From a virus: 63,953 nucleotides of DNA. Below, piece by piece: positions 7,495 through 15,826 of this stretch. Position 1 is the stretch's first letter. Each line of letters starts with the position of its first letter. The DNA is taken from positions 1-63,953 of IMG/VR virus record IMGVR_UViG_3300009081_000013. One strand, written 5' to 3'. The notes beneath the pieces are model-generated. The model was not told where the DNA came from, did not search any database, and saw nothing but the letters and a program-made list of their open reading frames with translations. The position numbers and the translations under genes are program-made.

Positions 7495-9678
7495 TTGATC
7501 CTGACCATCGACTGGGAAACCAGAAGCGCAGCAGACCTTAAATCCTGTGGAGTGTTCCCCTACGCCGTCCACCCATCCACAGAGATGATGTGCCTCTCCG
7601 TCAAAATTGACGCCCGCCCCGTCATGCTCTGGATAAATCAAAAGTTTCAGAGCATGGTGGACATCTCTCAAATTCGCTACGAGATCATCGGCGCCCCGCG
7701 CGTCGCTCAGCTCGTTGCGCAAGCAGATGAGATCCACGCCTTTAATGCCCAATTCGAATACGTAAATTGGAATGACAACGCTGTGCCACGCCTCGGCTGG
7801 GCGCCGCTGCCGCTGGAAAAGCTCCACGATGTCCAGGCACAATGCGCCTACGCAGCGCTGCCCATGCACCTGGGTGAAGCGGGGAAAGCGCTGGGGCTGA
7901 GCATCCAGAAGGACGCCGAGGGCCACAAGATCATGTTAAAACTTTGCCGCCCCCGCCGCCCGCGCAAAGCAGAAAAAGGAGCGTTCCCAAATTGGGCACA
8001 GATGTTGTTCTGGAACGAAGACCCCGCTGACCTGATCAAGCTGTTCAACTATTGTGGCCAGGATGCGGACGCCGAATACTATCTTGGCTCTGTGCTGCCC
8101 AAGCTGCCCGACAAAGAGCGGAAGATCTGGCTCATGGATTTTCGGATCAACAACCGTGGGGTTCCCGTCGATGTCGAAAGCGTCAAGGCTATCATCAAAG
8201 TCGTCGGTGAGCGCGAGGAAAAGCAGTTGGCCCGATTCGCCGAGTTGACCGGGGGCGCCGTGTCTGGTCCACGCAGTTACGTGGCCTTAAAGGCGTGGGT
8301 GCTACAACACATCCCCGGCCTGGACTTTCTTGAATCAGTGGATAAAAATTCTACCGCCGAATTGCTCAAACGTAATGATTTATCCCCCGTCGTAAGAGAA
8401 ATTCTCCAGATCAAGTCCGAATTAAGCAAATCCTCAGTGGCCAAGTTTCGATCCATGATGGATAAACTCTGCGCCGATGAGCGCATCCGAGGTATGTTCG
8501 CCTATCATGGTGCCGCCACGTCACGTTGGGCTGCCCGGGGAGTTCAGCTCCACAACCAGCCACGCGATTCTTACAAGCCAAAGATGTTCGAAGGTGCCGC
8601 CGAGTTGTTCAAAGCCGGGGATGCTGAAGGGCTCGCCCTGCTCTACGACGATCCTTTCTTTGCAGCGTCCCGCTGCATCCGCGGTGCGCTTTGCACGCGC
8701 CCCGGCCGTCGCTTCCTATGCGCTGATTTTTCATCTATCGAAGCAAGGGCTGTGGCACACATCGCCGGCGAGATAGAGGTAGTCGAAGCGTTTCGCTCCG
8801 GCAAAGATCTCTATAAGGTATCCGCCTCCAGCACTTTCAACATACCGTATGAAGAAGTGAACAGCGCCCAGCGCCAGGTGGGCAAGACCTCCATCCTCGC
8901 CCTTGGCTACGGCGGGGGCATCGGCGCATACGCCAAGATGGCCGCCGGTTACAACATCGATCTTGAAACTCTCCCTCCACTCATTCTCCCTACCGCAACG
9001 CCCGAAGAACTCGGCGGGCAGTGGGGGGCCAAAGCGCTCGCCAAAGCCTACCTTGCCCGCACGCCAGATGCTGAGATGAGCTTTGACGCCGCTGTTGCGT
9101 GCGATGTGATCAAGCGCCGCTGGCGAGCCGCCAACCCCAACACTGTGCGCCTGTGGAAAGGTCTGGGCGAAGCAGCCTATCAGGCGGTGGAGCGCCCCGG
9201 CCAGATCTTTGCTTATCGCGGCATCAAGTACGTGGTGCATGGTGGGTTCTTGAAATGTCTCATGCCGGCCGGCGGGGTCATGCATTATTTTGATCCGCAG
9301 ATCCGACCGGTGCGGCGTGTCTGGGAAGAAGATCCGGACTACGAAGGTGATCTGACCATCACTTACATGGGCATGAAGGTGGTCGAAGGTGGGGCGACGA
9401 CGCGCCAATGGACGCGCCTTGCCACCTACGGGGCAAAAATTTGCGAAAATATTACCCAGAAATACTGCCGTGATCTTTTGGCGGAGTCCATGCTACGTCT
9501 CGAAGCCGCTGGCTACCCCGTTGTACTTCATGTTCATGACGAAGCCGCGTCTGAACTCCCTATGGGCGTCGGGTCGCTCAAGGAGTTTGAGCGCCTGGTT
9601 GTTGAAGTCCCCACCTGGGCGGCGGGCATGCCTATCGCTTGTGAAGGTTGGGAGGGGCCGCGCTATTTTAAGGCTTGA
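7495..9678 (+). CDS. Family A DNA polymerase with 3'-5' exonuclease
   Basis: A 727-residue replicative polymerase. The exonuclease domain is complete: IDWE at residues 4-7 (exo I), AFNAQFEYVNW (exo II) and NYCGQDADAEY (exo III). The polymerase domain has motif A ADFSSIEAR (about 410), motif B QVGKTSILALGYGGG (about 459) and motif C HVHDE (about 678). The length and the motif A wording fit the phage PolA clade found with DUF2800/DUF2815. The start is odd: AAGGAG is followed by an in-register ATG at 7491 that is out of frame (it would end after 16 codons), while the polymerase frame opens with TTG at 7495. Confidence 0.93.
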   Translation: MILTIDWETRSAADLKSCGVFPYAVHPSTEMMCLSVKIDARPVMLWINQKFQSMVDISQIRYEIIGAPRVAQLVAQADEIHAFNAQFEYVNWNDNAVPRLGWAPLPLEKLHDVQAQCAYAALPMHLGEAGKALGLSIQKDAEGHKIMLKLCRPRRPRKAEKGAFPNWAQMLFWNEDPADLIKLFNYCGQDADAEYYLGSVLPKLPDKERKIWLMDFRINNRGVPVDVESVKAIIKVVGEREEKQLARFAELTGGAVSGPRSYVALKAWVLQHIPGLDFLESVDKNSTAELLKRNDLSPVVREILQIKSELSKSSVAKFRSMMDKLCADERIRGMFAYHGAATSRWAARGVQLHNQPRDSYKPKMFEGAAELFKAGDAEGLALLYDDPFFAASRCIRGALCTRPGRRFLCADFSSIEARAVAHIAGEIEVVEAFRSGKDLYKVSASSTFNIPYEEVNSAQRQVGKTSILALGYGGGIGAYAKMAAGYNIDLETLPPLILPTATPEELGGQWGAKALAKAYLARTPDAEMSFDAAVACDVIKRRWRAANPNTVRLWKGLGEAAYQAVERPGQIFAYRGIKYVVHGGFLKCLMPAGGVMHYFDPQIRPVRRVWEEDPDYEGDLTITYMGMKVVEGGATTRQWTRLATYGAKICENITQKYCRDLLAESMLRLEAAGYPVVLHVHDEAASELPMGVGSLKEFERLVVEVPTWAAGMPIACEGWEGPRYFKA

Positions 9679-9703
9679 CACCACACAATCGGGAACACAT
9701 AAG
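9675..9703 (+). promoter_or_regulatory. Promoter of the shared-spacer family, copy 2
   Basis: TTGACA (9675-9680), 17 bp, CATAAG (9698-9703). The spacer has ACACAATCGGGAAC, identical to copy 3 at 62675. It overlaps the polymerase stop codon and precedes the gene at 9725. Confidence 0.75.
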
Positions 9704-9724
9704 GGGAGAAAAGGAGGAAAGCAG

Positions 9725-10399
9725 ATGCGACTGAATCAATACGACTTGCAATGGTGTGTCCGGCTGCTCCCCAAGGCGCTGCGCGACATAATGAAAAAAG
9801 AAGAGATTGTTGTCGCCGGCGGGTATGTTCGGTCCTGTGTCACACGCGAGACGGTGAACGACATTGATCTTTTCATCCCCGAGCGTGACTACGCTTTACA
9901 TCTCGCGGCGGCGTTGTCGGTAGGGGCGAAGCCTCACCGAACGGTCAACGCCATCACTGTCCGTGGGTTAAAATACCCGGTGCAGTTTATCACCCGCTGG
10001 GTGTACGACGCCCCACAAGAAGTGCTCTCTTCGTTTGATTTCACCATTTGCCAGGCGGCCTTCTGGTGGGATCACTACTGCCAGCGGTGGGCCAGCGCGG
10101 TGTCGGATGATTTTTACGTGGACCTTGCGGCCAAGCGGCTGGTCTACACCAATCCGGTGCGCGAAGAAGCGCCTGGGGGCAGCATGTTGCGCGTGCTCAA
10201 GTATTACCAGCGCGGCTACCGCATCACAATCAAGTCGCTGTCGGATGTCATCGCCCGGCTGGCCCACGGCGTGCGGTTTGATTACCGCATGGTGTGCGTT
10301 GACGAGTTGGACACGCTGCTGTTCGCTCACGTTGTCAAAGGCTTGCTTCACGAAGTTGATCCGAGCATCGACCCCGATCACATTATTGAGGAGAACTGA
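9725..10399 (+). CDS. Nucleotidyltransferase (polyA-polymerase-head-like)
   Basis: A 224-residue protein. The segment VVAGGYVRSCVTRETVNDIDLFIP (in parts: GGYVRS then DIDLF, about 28-52) is the GG...DxD nucleotidyl-transfer signature of the polymerase beta/CCA-adding superfamily. The remainder lacks the full tRNA-binding body of CCA enzymes, so the substrate is open. Phage versions are usually annotated only as nucleotidyltransferases. It starts behind promoter copy 2 with an AGGAGG site. Confidence 0.7.
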   Translation: MRLNQYDLQWCVRLLPKALRDIMKKEEIVVAGGYVRSCVTRETVNDIDLFIPERDYALHLAAALSVGAKPHRTVNAITVRGLKYPVQFITRWVYDAPQEVLSSFDFTICQAAFWWDHYCQRWASAVSDDFYVDLAAKRLVYTNPVREEAPGGSMLRVLKYYQRGYRITIKSLSDVIARLAHGVRFDYRMVCVDELDTLLFAHVVKGLLHEVDPSIDPDHIIEEN

Positions 10400-10401
10400 C
10401 C

Positions 10402-10653
10402 ATGGCCCACAACCAAATTCACCGAATGGTGCCGGAAGACGAAATCGAGCTGCACGTCACCGTCCTCTCCGACATCATGCAAAACGGTGTGCGCATGATC
10501 CAGGCGCAAAGCGTTCAACCCGCCACCCCGTCGTTCTGGCTGGCTGAAGGTTTCATCGATTACATGTATGACATGGAAGTGAACAAACCGAACGTCCTTT
10601 ACGTTCCTATTACGATCGCCCGGGAAGCGGGTGTGGAGGTGAAACGTGGATAG
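10402..10653 (+). CDS. Hypothetical protein
   Basis: An 83-residue protein, two bases after the nucleotidyltransferase stop with AGGAG upstream, so in the same operon. No cysteines; predicted alpha/beta with an acidic N-terminal half. No family recognised. Confidence 0.6.
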   Translation: MAHNQIHRMVPEDEIELHVTVLSDIMQNGVRMIQAQSVQPATPSFWLAEGFIDYMYDMEVNKPNVLYVPITIAREAGVEVKRG

Positions 10654-11704
10654 ACCAACGAAAGAAGAGGCAATTAAAGAGTCTTTGATCCTGTGGCGCG
10701 AGCTGGCGACGAATCCGAAGCACGATGGCTTTACCGTTAAAAGAGGCGTTGTGCGCAGTCTTGTTTCCGATGGCGTGCTGCCGCCACGTGCGTTGCAGTA
10801 TGAAAACTCTTGCCCGTTATGCGCCTACAGTATGGAAGGCGACCGCGAGTGCATCCGTTGCCCCTGGCCGGGCAGAGGGTGTATCCGGTGTAAGCGCGAA
10901 GGAGTTTATGGCTTGTGGGTGAAACGACCGAGCCACGGCACCGCCCGCCCCGTGTTCGAACTGATGAAGCAGCTTGCCAAAGTCGAAGCGCAGCCCACGT
11001 TCAAGGTCGGCGATCGGGTGAAGCTGGTGGACATGAAGGGCACCGAAGACCAAGTCTACGCCGATGACCCTGTCAACCCGCTCTGGGGCGGCAAAGAAGG
11101 AAAGGTCCGTGGCACAGTGACCGGGCCTCTTAATGACCCCTACTATACGCTGTGCGTGAAGTGGGACAACGGCCAGGATAATCATTACGCTCCGCGCAAC
11201 CTCGCCCTGCTCACCGCCGCTGACGAGCAGCCCACCTTCAAGGTCGGTGATCGGGTGAAGTTGGTGAACCTGCTGTACGAAAACGGTGACGAATGGTCTG
11301 ATGGTAGCCTCAACCCGCTCTGGGGCGGCAAAAGAGGTAAGGTCCGCGGCACGGTGAACCAAGTAGGCATGCTCGCCGCCAGCGACCACTACTTGGTTAT
11401 TGGCGTCGAATGGGACAACGGTTTCAAGAATCAATACAACCAGCGCAACCTCGCCCTGCTCACCGCCGAAGAAGACCGCATCGACATCGTCGCAGGCCAG
11501 CTTTACCACCACGAGGGCCAGGTAATCCTGGCCACATACGATGATGGTTTCATCGCCTTCTATGATCTGAAAGGACACTCCGTCGCCAGTGACGGCGATG
11601 AAGGAGATGTGTTCTCAGCAGATTATGAAGGTTATGACGTTCATCGCAACAAGCTGATCCCCACCGGCAAATCTCTCCAGGATTTATATGCCCGAGCTCA
11701 GTAG
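10646..11704 (+). CDS. Zinc-ribbon protein with tandem SH3/KOW-like repeats
   Basis: A 352-residue multidomain protein from GTG at 10646. Residues 1-110 hold helices and a CPLC...C..C...C..C ribbon homologous to the product of 833-1222. Then come two repeats, each FKVGDRVKLV...NPLWGGK.GKVRGTV...WDNG...Y..RNLALLTA (about 120-195 and 200-280), whose strand pattern fits small beta-barrel KOW/SH3-like domains. A third, diverged barrel follows (GQLYHHEGQVILATYDDG, about 285-345). Protein or nucleic-acid binding is likely. Overlaps its neighbours by 8 and 17 bp. Confidence 0.7.
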   Translation: MDRPTKEEAIKESLILWRELATNPKHDGFTVKRGVVRSLVSDGVLPPRALQYENSCPLCAYSMEGDRECIRCPWPGRGCIRCKREGVYGLWVKRPSHGTARPVFELMKQLAKVEAQPTFKVGDRVKLVDMKGTEDQVYADDPVNPLWGGKEGKVRGTVTGPLNDPYYTLCVKWDNGQDNHYAPRNLALLTAADEQPTFKVGDRVKLVNLLYENGDEWSDGSLNPLWGGKRGKVRGTVNQVGMLAASDHYLVIGVEWDNGFKNQYNQRNLALLTAEEDRIDIVAGQLYHHEGQVILATYDDGFIAFYDLKGHSVASDGDEGDVFSADYEGYDVHRNKLIPTGKSLQDLYARAQ

Positions 11705-12101
11705 CAGAAACGAGTACTCAGTTGATGTCAATTACCTCACACACGAATCACCAGATGACGCGCCTTGGGCAGAAGACGACCTGTATGCCACGCAGCCGTT
11801 TCGGTATTGCACGCTCTGCGGCCATCGCCTCGCCCGCTGCAACACTGGCGAGCAGTGCCTGCGCCATGGCAGCCTGCAAGCCCCGCAGCGTTTGCGCGGG
11901 CGCACGTATGAGGGCTCGCCTTGCAAAATATGCGGCGGCACTGAGCGTTATAATTCATCCGGATCGTGTGTGGCCTGCCAGCGGGGCCGGGTGCTCAAAA
12001 CCATCACTTTTGATGGTCGGCCGTGTGGGACGTGCGGGCGTACGTTGAGATACAAAACAAATCATAACTGCGTGCATTGCGCGCGAAGGAGGAAAAAGTG
12101 A
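11688..12101 (+). CDS. Triple zinc-ribbon protein
   Basis: A 137-residue protein. After an acidic N-terminus it carries three CxxC-CxxC-like units: YCTLCGHRLARC (about 40), CKICGGTERYNSSGSCVACQR (about 78-98, written here in one 20-residue-range unit) and CGTCGRTLRYKTNHNCVHC (about 112-131). The last two are clear duplicates of one another. A basic RRRKK tail follows. This looks like a nucleic-acid-binding zinc-ribbon array; function unknown. Confidence 0.65.
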   Translation: MPELSSRNEYSVDVNYLTHESPDDAPWAEDDLYATQPFRYCTLCGHRLARCNTGEQCLRHGSLQAPQRLRGRTYEGSPCKICGGTERYNSSGSCVACQRGRVLKTITFDGRPCGTCGRTLRYKTNHNCVHCARRRKK

Positions 12102-12403
12102 AAAGAATACTTGCTCTGATCATCTTGTTGGCGCTGTGTGTGCCCGCCTGCGCGGCGGACAAGGACTCGCAGCAATACCAAGTGGATGTCACCATCCGCT
12201 TCAACAGCCTGTCCATGGCTGAGTTTACGGAGATCCAGGCGGTGCTCGACAAGCTGGCCAAGCAGTCATGCAAGACGACGATCGAGCTGACGAAGCTGGA
12301 AGGGTTGGCTACAGTTGGGTGGACGCTCTCTACTGGTGGCAGCGTCACCCGTAGTGTTATTTACGACCTATCAGCGCAAGAAAACAAGGAGGTGAACGAG
12401 TGA
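12098..12403 (+). CDS. Exported small protein
   Basis: A 101-residue product from GTG at 12098 (AGGAGG upstream). N-terminal signal peptide MKRILALIILLALCVPACA with a likely signal peptidase I site (ACA/ADK) or a poor lipobox at Cys18. The mature part is helical (FTEIQAVLDKLAKQS). Adjacent to a second exported protein with a GTGA overlap. The pair resembles the organisation of inner/outer spanin genes, but neither has a clear spanin signature. Confidence 0.6.
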   Translation: MKRILALIILLALCVPACAADKDSQQYQVDVTIRFNSLSMAEFTEIQAVLDKLAKQSCKTTIELTKLEGLATVGWTLSTGGSVTRSVIYDLSAQENKEVNE

Positions 12404-12699
12404 AAAGCATTACCATCATCCTGCTTTTGGTGCTCATCATCGGCTGCGCCGCGCTGCCCAAAGCGCAAGCCCCCGCCCCGCCGGAAAACGTGAACGATCG
12501 CCTGGTCGCTATCGAAGCTTCTCTGCCTGACGCCACGAAAAAGGTAGAGGCCACCGCCGCCTGGGCAGAATATAAAGCAGCGGCGACCGTGACGGACGAA
12601 AAACTCAAGGCGGTGAAAGAGCTGCCGGAGTTCAAAGCCTATCAGCGCCTGATCACCGAGCGTGCCTACTTGCAGAAATTTGTGGAGCCGAAGCGATGA
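12400..12699 (+). CDS. Small lipoprotein
   Basis: A 99-residue product from GTG at 12400. Signal MKSITIILLLVLIIGC with lipobox LIIGC (Cys at 16), then a Pro/Ala-rich linker and a charged helical region to the C-terminus. Expected to be lipid-anchored. Function unknown; a spanin-like envelope role is possible given the coupled exported neighbour. Confidence 0.6.
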   Translation: MKSITIILLLVLIIGCAALPKAQAPAPPENVNDRLVAIEASLPDATKKVEATAAWAEYKAAATVTDEKLKAVKELPEFKAYQRLITERAYLQKFVEPKR

Positions 12700-13196
12700 A
12701 GGGCAGGATAATCGCGTTCTCCGGCACGCACGGCACGGGTAAAACCACGGCGGTGTATGCTTTGGCCGCAGAGATGAAAAAGGCGGTGAGAGGGGAAGTT
12801 GGCATCATCCTCGAAACCGCCCGCCGCTGTCCCTTCCCCATCTGCAAAGTGGAGGAGGAGATGGTAGAAGATGCTCAGCTCTGGATCTTTGCCGAACAAA
12901 TTCGCTGCGAACTCGAAGCCGCGCAGAGATACGATCTGGTGATCTCCGACCGCACCGCCGTGGACTGCATCGCCTATTCGTCGGTGGGCGGGTTCCACGA
13001 GCTGGCCTATGGGCAAGTGGCCGTTGTCCGGCGCCACCTGCCTGTCTACAAAAAGATCATTTTCCTTGGATCGCAGGACAACCCGTACCACACAGATGAT
13101 TGCCTGCGGCATAAAGATCCCACGCTTCGCGCAGAGGTCGAGCTGCGGCTGCTCGACCTTTACCGCGAACTTGGGGTTAAACTGGAGAGAGGGTAA
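12696..13196 (+). CDS. P-loop nucleoside/nucleotide kinase-like ATPase
   Basis: A 166-residue protein with Walker A SGTHGTGKTT (residues 9-18), a LVISDRTAVD segment (about 88-97) corresponding to the DR..D motif of deoxynucleoside and nicotinamide-riboside kinases, and a lid-like basic/His region after it. The size fits the AAA_28/NadR-like small kinase group. Probable role in nucleotide metabolism; the substrate cannot be read from the sequence. Confidence 0.7.
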   Translation: MKGRIIAFSGTHGTGKTTAVYALAAEMKKAVRGEVGIILETARRCPFPICKVEEEMVEDAQLWIFAEQIRCELEAAQRYDLVISDRTAVDCIAYSSVGGFHELAYGQVAVVRRHLPVYKKIIFLGSQDNPYHTDDCLRHKDPTLRAEVELRLLDLYRELGVKLERG

Positions 13197-13197
13197 T

Positions 13198-13587
13198 ATG
13201 AACGACCAACTGCAAACGGCTCTGGCCGAGATGATCAACAAGTCCACCACGGGCATTGAGAAAGCCAGCGGGTTTCTTCAAGCTGAGATCCCCGACGTGG
13301 TGCGCCAGCTTTTGCTCTGGCACGGTATCCAAGATTTTATCTGCTTTTGCACCGGGCTGGTGCTGTTGGCGGGGTGGGGTTACTGCCTGCGCCGCTTCGT
13401 GATAAAAAACTGGGCTGTGATCAAAGAAAAAGATGATAATGAAGGTTTCCTCATAACGATGTTGGCGCTTATATGTGGGGTGGTTTTGGTCATCCCATTT
13501 GCGTTCATCTTCCCCTTGACTTGGCTCAAGATCTGGATCGCCCCCAAAGTTTGGCTGCTCGACTACGCCGCGTCGCTGGTAAAATAA
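13198..13587 (+). CDS. Phage membrane protein, 3 hydrophobic segments
   Basis: A 129-residue protein. A soluble N-terminal helix (MNDQLQTALAEMINKSTTGI) is followed by hydrophobic segments at about 46-62 and 82-108, with the C-terminus amphipathic. Similar short membrane proteins are widespread in phage genomes without known function. It is not next to the lysis genes. Confidence 0.6.
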   Translation: MNDQLQTALAEMINKSTTGIEKASGFLQAEIPDVVRQLLLWHGIQDFICFCTGLVLLAGWGYCLRRFVIKNWAVIKEKDDNEGFLITMLALICGVVLVIPFAFIFPLTWLKIWIAPKVWLLDYAASLVK

Positions 13588-13600
13588 AAGGAGAAAAGCC

Positions 13601-13813
13601 ATGCCCTACACCTACCCCGAAGAGGCCAAGATGGATGCGGCGAAAAGAACCGCCGCTCGAGCACAATGCTATCTTTGTCGGCATTTTCAAAAGGAGGTGT
13701 GGCTGGCCACAACGGTCGGTGTGATTGCTACTGCGCGGTGTCTGGAGAGCGGGAGCTGCTTTCCGGATGCCGCGCATTTGTGTGTGCGCTTTGAAGCAAA
13801 GGAGAAGAGATGA
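13601..13813 (+). CDS. Small Cys protein
   Basis: A 70-residue protein with CYLC at residues 23-26 and single cysteines at about 47, 53 and 61, a possible zinc site of the type seen in small phage C-x2-C...C proteins. Start ATG at 13601 behind AAGGAG; the TGA overlaps the next ATG. Confidence 0.6.
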   Translation: MPYTYPEEAKMDAAKRTAARAQCYLCRHFQKEVWLATTVGVIATARCLESGSCFPDAAHLCVRFEAKEKR

Positions 13814-14592
13814 CTTACGAAGCGTGGAACATAATTGAACCGATGCGCGAAGGCGAGTCCGGACCGGAGCGGTTTCAACGGTATCTTGATTACGAGCATG
13901 AAGCAAACAAAGCCTTCCAGCGCGGCGACCAGTGGAGCGCCTCGGAGATCAAAAAGGCTCTCGACCACTGGAGCGAGCACGTGGCGCTGACACCGAGGGA
14001 AATGTCCAAGAGCAAGGCCACCTGCACATGCGCCGACCCCGTTTACACCTGGAAGCGATACGATTCGCCGTCCGCAGAGAGTATCAAGCTGCGCGCCGAA
14101 GAGGCGAAGACAATTATGAGGGAGATGCTGGACCGCAGATTCTCCCACCTTGTAAAAGATGCATTCACTCCAAAGGAGAAGAAAATGGAAACCAAATACG
14201 AGTACAAAGTGGCAGATCACGCGAACTTGACCCCCGAAAACATCGCCAAGCATAGCCCAAGCGAAAAAGAGTTCGGGCGTTATTCGCTGTGGTATTTTGG
14301 CAGCAAGCGGGGCATGTTTAAAACTGAGCAAAACCTCGCCGCCATCGTCGAGAAAGGCGAAACAGTCTGGCTGGATTGGCTGGTGAGCAAGGGCTTGGTT
14401 GAGCGCACGGAGAAAAAGCGGAAGCTGACGATCGAAGACATGCAACTGTCAACGTGCCACGAAGGCGTGGCCCTGCGGGTGGGTTCTAAAACTGTGCTCA
14501 TTTTCGAGCCGGACGGGTGTGTCCAGCGTGTGCTCTCAGCCCAAACTCCTTTCATTCCTGTGGACAAAGACGGGAAGATCATCATCCGATAA
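13810..14592 (+). CDS. Hypothetical protein with a possible internal start
   Basis: A 260-residue protein. The N-terminal half is helical with CTCADP near 77-82; the C-terminal half (from about 126) is a separate domain, METKYEYKVADHANLT, preceded inside the gene by AAAGGAG and ATG at 14185. The same frame could thus yield a second, shorter product of 135 residues. No family recognised. It is the last gene of the plus-strand block. Confidence 0.55.
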   Translation: MTYEAWNIIEPMREGESGPERFQRYLDYEHEANKAFQRGDQWSASEIKKALDHWSEHVALTPREMSKSKATCTCADPVYTWKRYDSPSAESIKLRAEEAKTIMREMLDRRFSHLVKDAFTPKEKKMETKYEYKVADHANLTPENIAKHSPSEKEFGRYSLWYFGSKRGMFKTEQNLAAIVEKGETVWLDWLVSKGLVERTEKKRKLTIEDMQLSTCHEGVALRVGSKTVLIFEPDGCVQRVLSAQTPFIPVDKDGKIIIR

Positions 14593-14609
14593 AAACCCCG
14601 CCCCGACCA

Positions 14610-14639
14610 CCCACGATCAGGGGCGCCCCTGATCGTGGG
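14610..14639. terminator. 30-bp perfect palindrome between convergent genes
   Basis: CCCACGATCAGGGGC followed directly by its reverse complement, in the 47-bp gap between convergent genes. A bidirectional terminator is the simplest reading. There is no T-run on the plus strand; on the minus strand TTTTT lies about 12 bases beyond the stem. Confidence 0.6.
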
Positions 14640-15494
14640 CTAAACATACTCCTTCACCACATCCACGATTTTCCCCTCCCGCACCAGCAGCACCGGAAAC
14701 CCTAACACCACCGGATCATACATCGCCTTCTCGGCGTAATCCGACACCCCCCGCATCGATGTGCGCCGAAACGTCCCTGTATTCAAATAGTACCGATGGT
14801 CGGGATGGATGTAGCGCGCCGCCTGTTCGCCCTCCATGTAGTTCTGTTTGATTGCCCCATCTTCGGATGTCATGTAAAGCGTCTTCTTGGGCTTGGACAC
14901 CAGGAGAAGGTGTGAATGACCCATCGCCGCCACGGCGCAGTCGCCAGCCTTGTTCTTCAGTTTTCGCTTGAGCGACAGGTTCAGGTTTGCCTCAACCCGA
15001 ATCGGATCATCTGCTGCTGACTTGATTGACCCCCTCCCATGCGCGGCATAGACCTTAAACAGCAGCTCACCGCGCTTGTTGCGATAAGAAATGATGCTGG
15101 TGTACGTGCCATAGGCCACGGACAGGTCGCGGCAGATCCCGCCGACGTAATCGTAATAGCGCATGAGCGTGTCTTCGTGGTTGCCATAGAGCAGCACATC
15201 GATTTGCCGCCGGTGGGGCTTGATCAGGTCGCGGAAGTGCTCGGCCTGGAGTTCCGGCCGGATCTTTTTAAGGTCAATGGTGTGAGTGTCAAAGCGTTTG
15301 TCGGAGTGATCGATCGCTTCGATGTAATCGCCCATACCTATGATGCGGTTGGTTTTGACCCCGTGGTATTCACCGCCGGCGAGCGCCAGCGCAGCGTCAA
15401 AGCCGCTGTCATGAAACAGCAGCGAGCCGATGTGCAGATCACCGAAAAAGAACACGTTGAAATTCTGCGGCACTTCTATGTCTACGAACTCCAT
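14640..15494 (-). CDS. Calcineurin-like metallophosphoesterase
   Basis: A 284-residue protein with the complete metal-ligand set in order: GDLHIG (residues 18-23), GMGDYIE (about 53-59), YGNHED (about 102-107), AAHGRG (about 151) and GHSH (about 190-193). The length fits phage single-domain metallophosphoesterases. The substrate may be a nucleotide, cyclic nucleotide or nucleic acid; nothing in the sequence decides. It is the last gene of the long minus-strand block and overlaps the upstream gene's stop by one base. Confidence 0.85.
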   Translation of the reverse strand: MEFVDIEVPQNFNVFFFGDLHIGSLLFHDSGFDAALALAGGEYHGVKTNRIIGMGDYIEAIDHSDKRFDTHTIDLKKIRPELQAEHFRDLIKPHRRQIDVLLYGNHEDTLMRYYDYVGGICRDLSVAYGTYTSIISYRNKRGELLFKVYAAHGRGSIKSAADDPIRVEANLNLSLKRKLKNKAGDCAVAAMGHSHLLLVSKPKKTLYMTSEDGAIKQNYMEGEQAARYIHPDHRYYLNTGTFRRTSMRGVSDYAEKAMYDPVVLGFPVLLVREGKIVDVVKEYV

Positions 15495-15784
15495 TAGGAT
15501 TCCCTTTGCTGTTTCAGATCATAGCAGTTGGTGCAACGATACTCGTCGCATGGCCGGCCGCAATCAGGGCAAAAACCGCCCGCCTTGCGTGCGGCCCTCT
15601 TACGAGCCTCATAGTCAGACACCTTTTCAATGTGGCGGCGGCGGAAGGCTCTGCTGTGTTTCGCCATCACGGACAGGTGGAACAGGCATTTGGTCCGACC
15701 AGGGTGCAGCGGCCGGTAGCACCGCGAGCATAGCCCGAGGGCTTTATGTTTTTTCGCGTTGCAGGGCATAAGAAAAGCGGCCAC
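15494..15784 (-). CDS. Zinc-finger protein
   Basis: A 96-residue product with two zinc motifs: CNAKKHKALGLCSRCYR...C near the N-terminus and CPDCGRPCDEYRCTNCY at about 72-88. The basic middle (RRRHIEKVSDYEARKRAARK) suggests nucleic-acid binding. The start is uncertain: GTG at 15784 has GAAAGG very close, and an in-frame ATG at 15769 gives a product five residues shorter. Confidence 0.6.
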   Translation of the reverse strand: MAAFLMPCNAKKHKALGLCSRCYRPLHPGRTKCLFHLSVMAKHSRAFRRRHIEKVSDYEARKRAARKAGGFCPDCGRPCDEYRCTNCYDLKQQRES

Positions 15785-15826
15785 ACCTTTCGATGCGCCG
15801 CTCCTTTCTCATCTGGTTTGAAGCTC

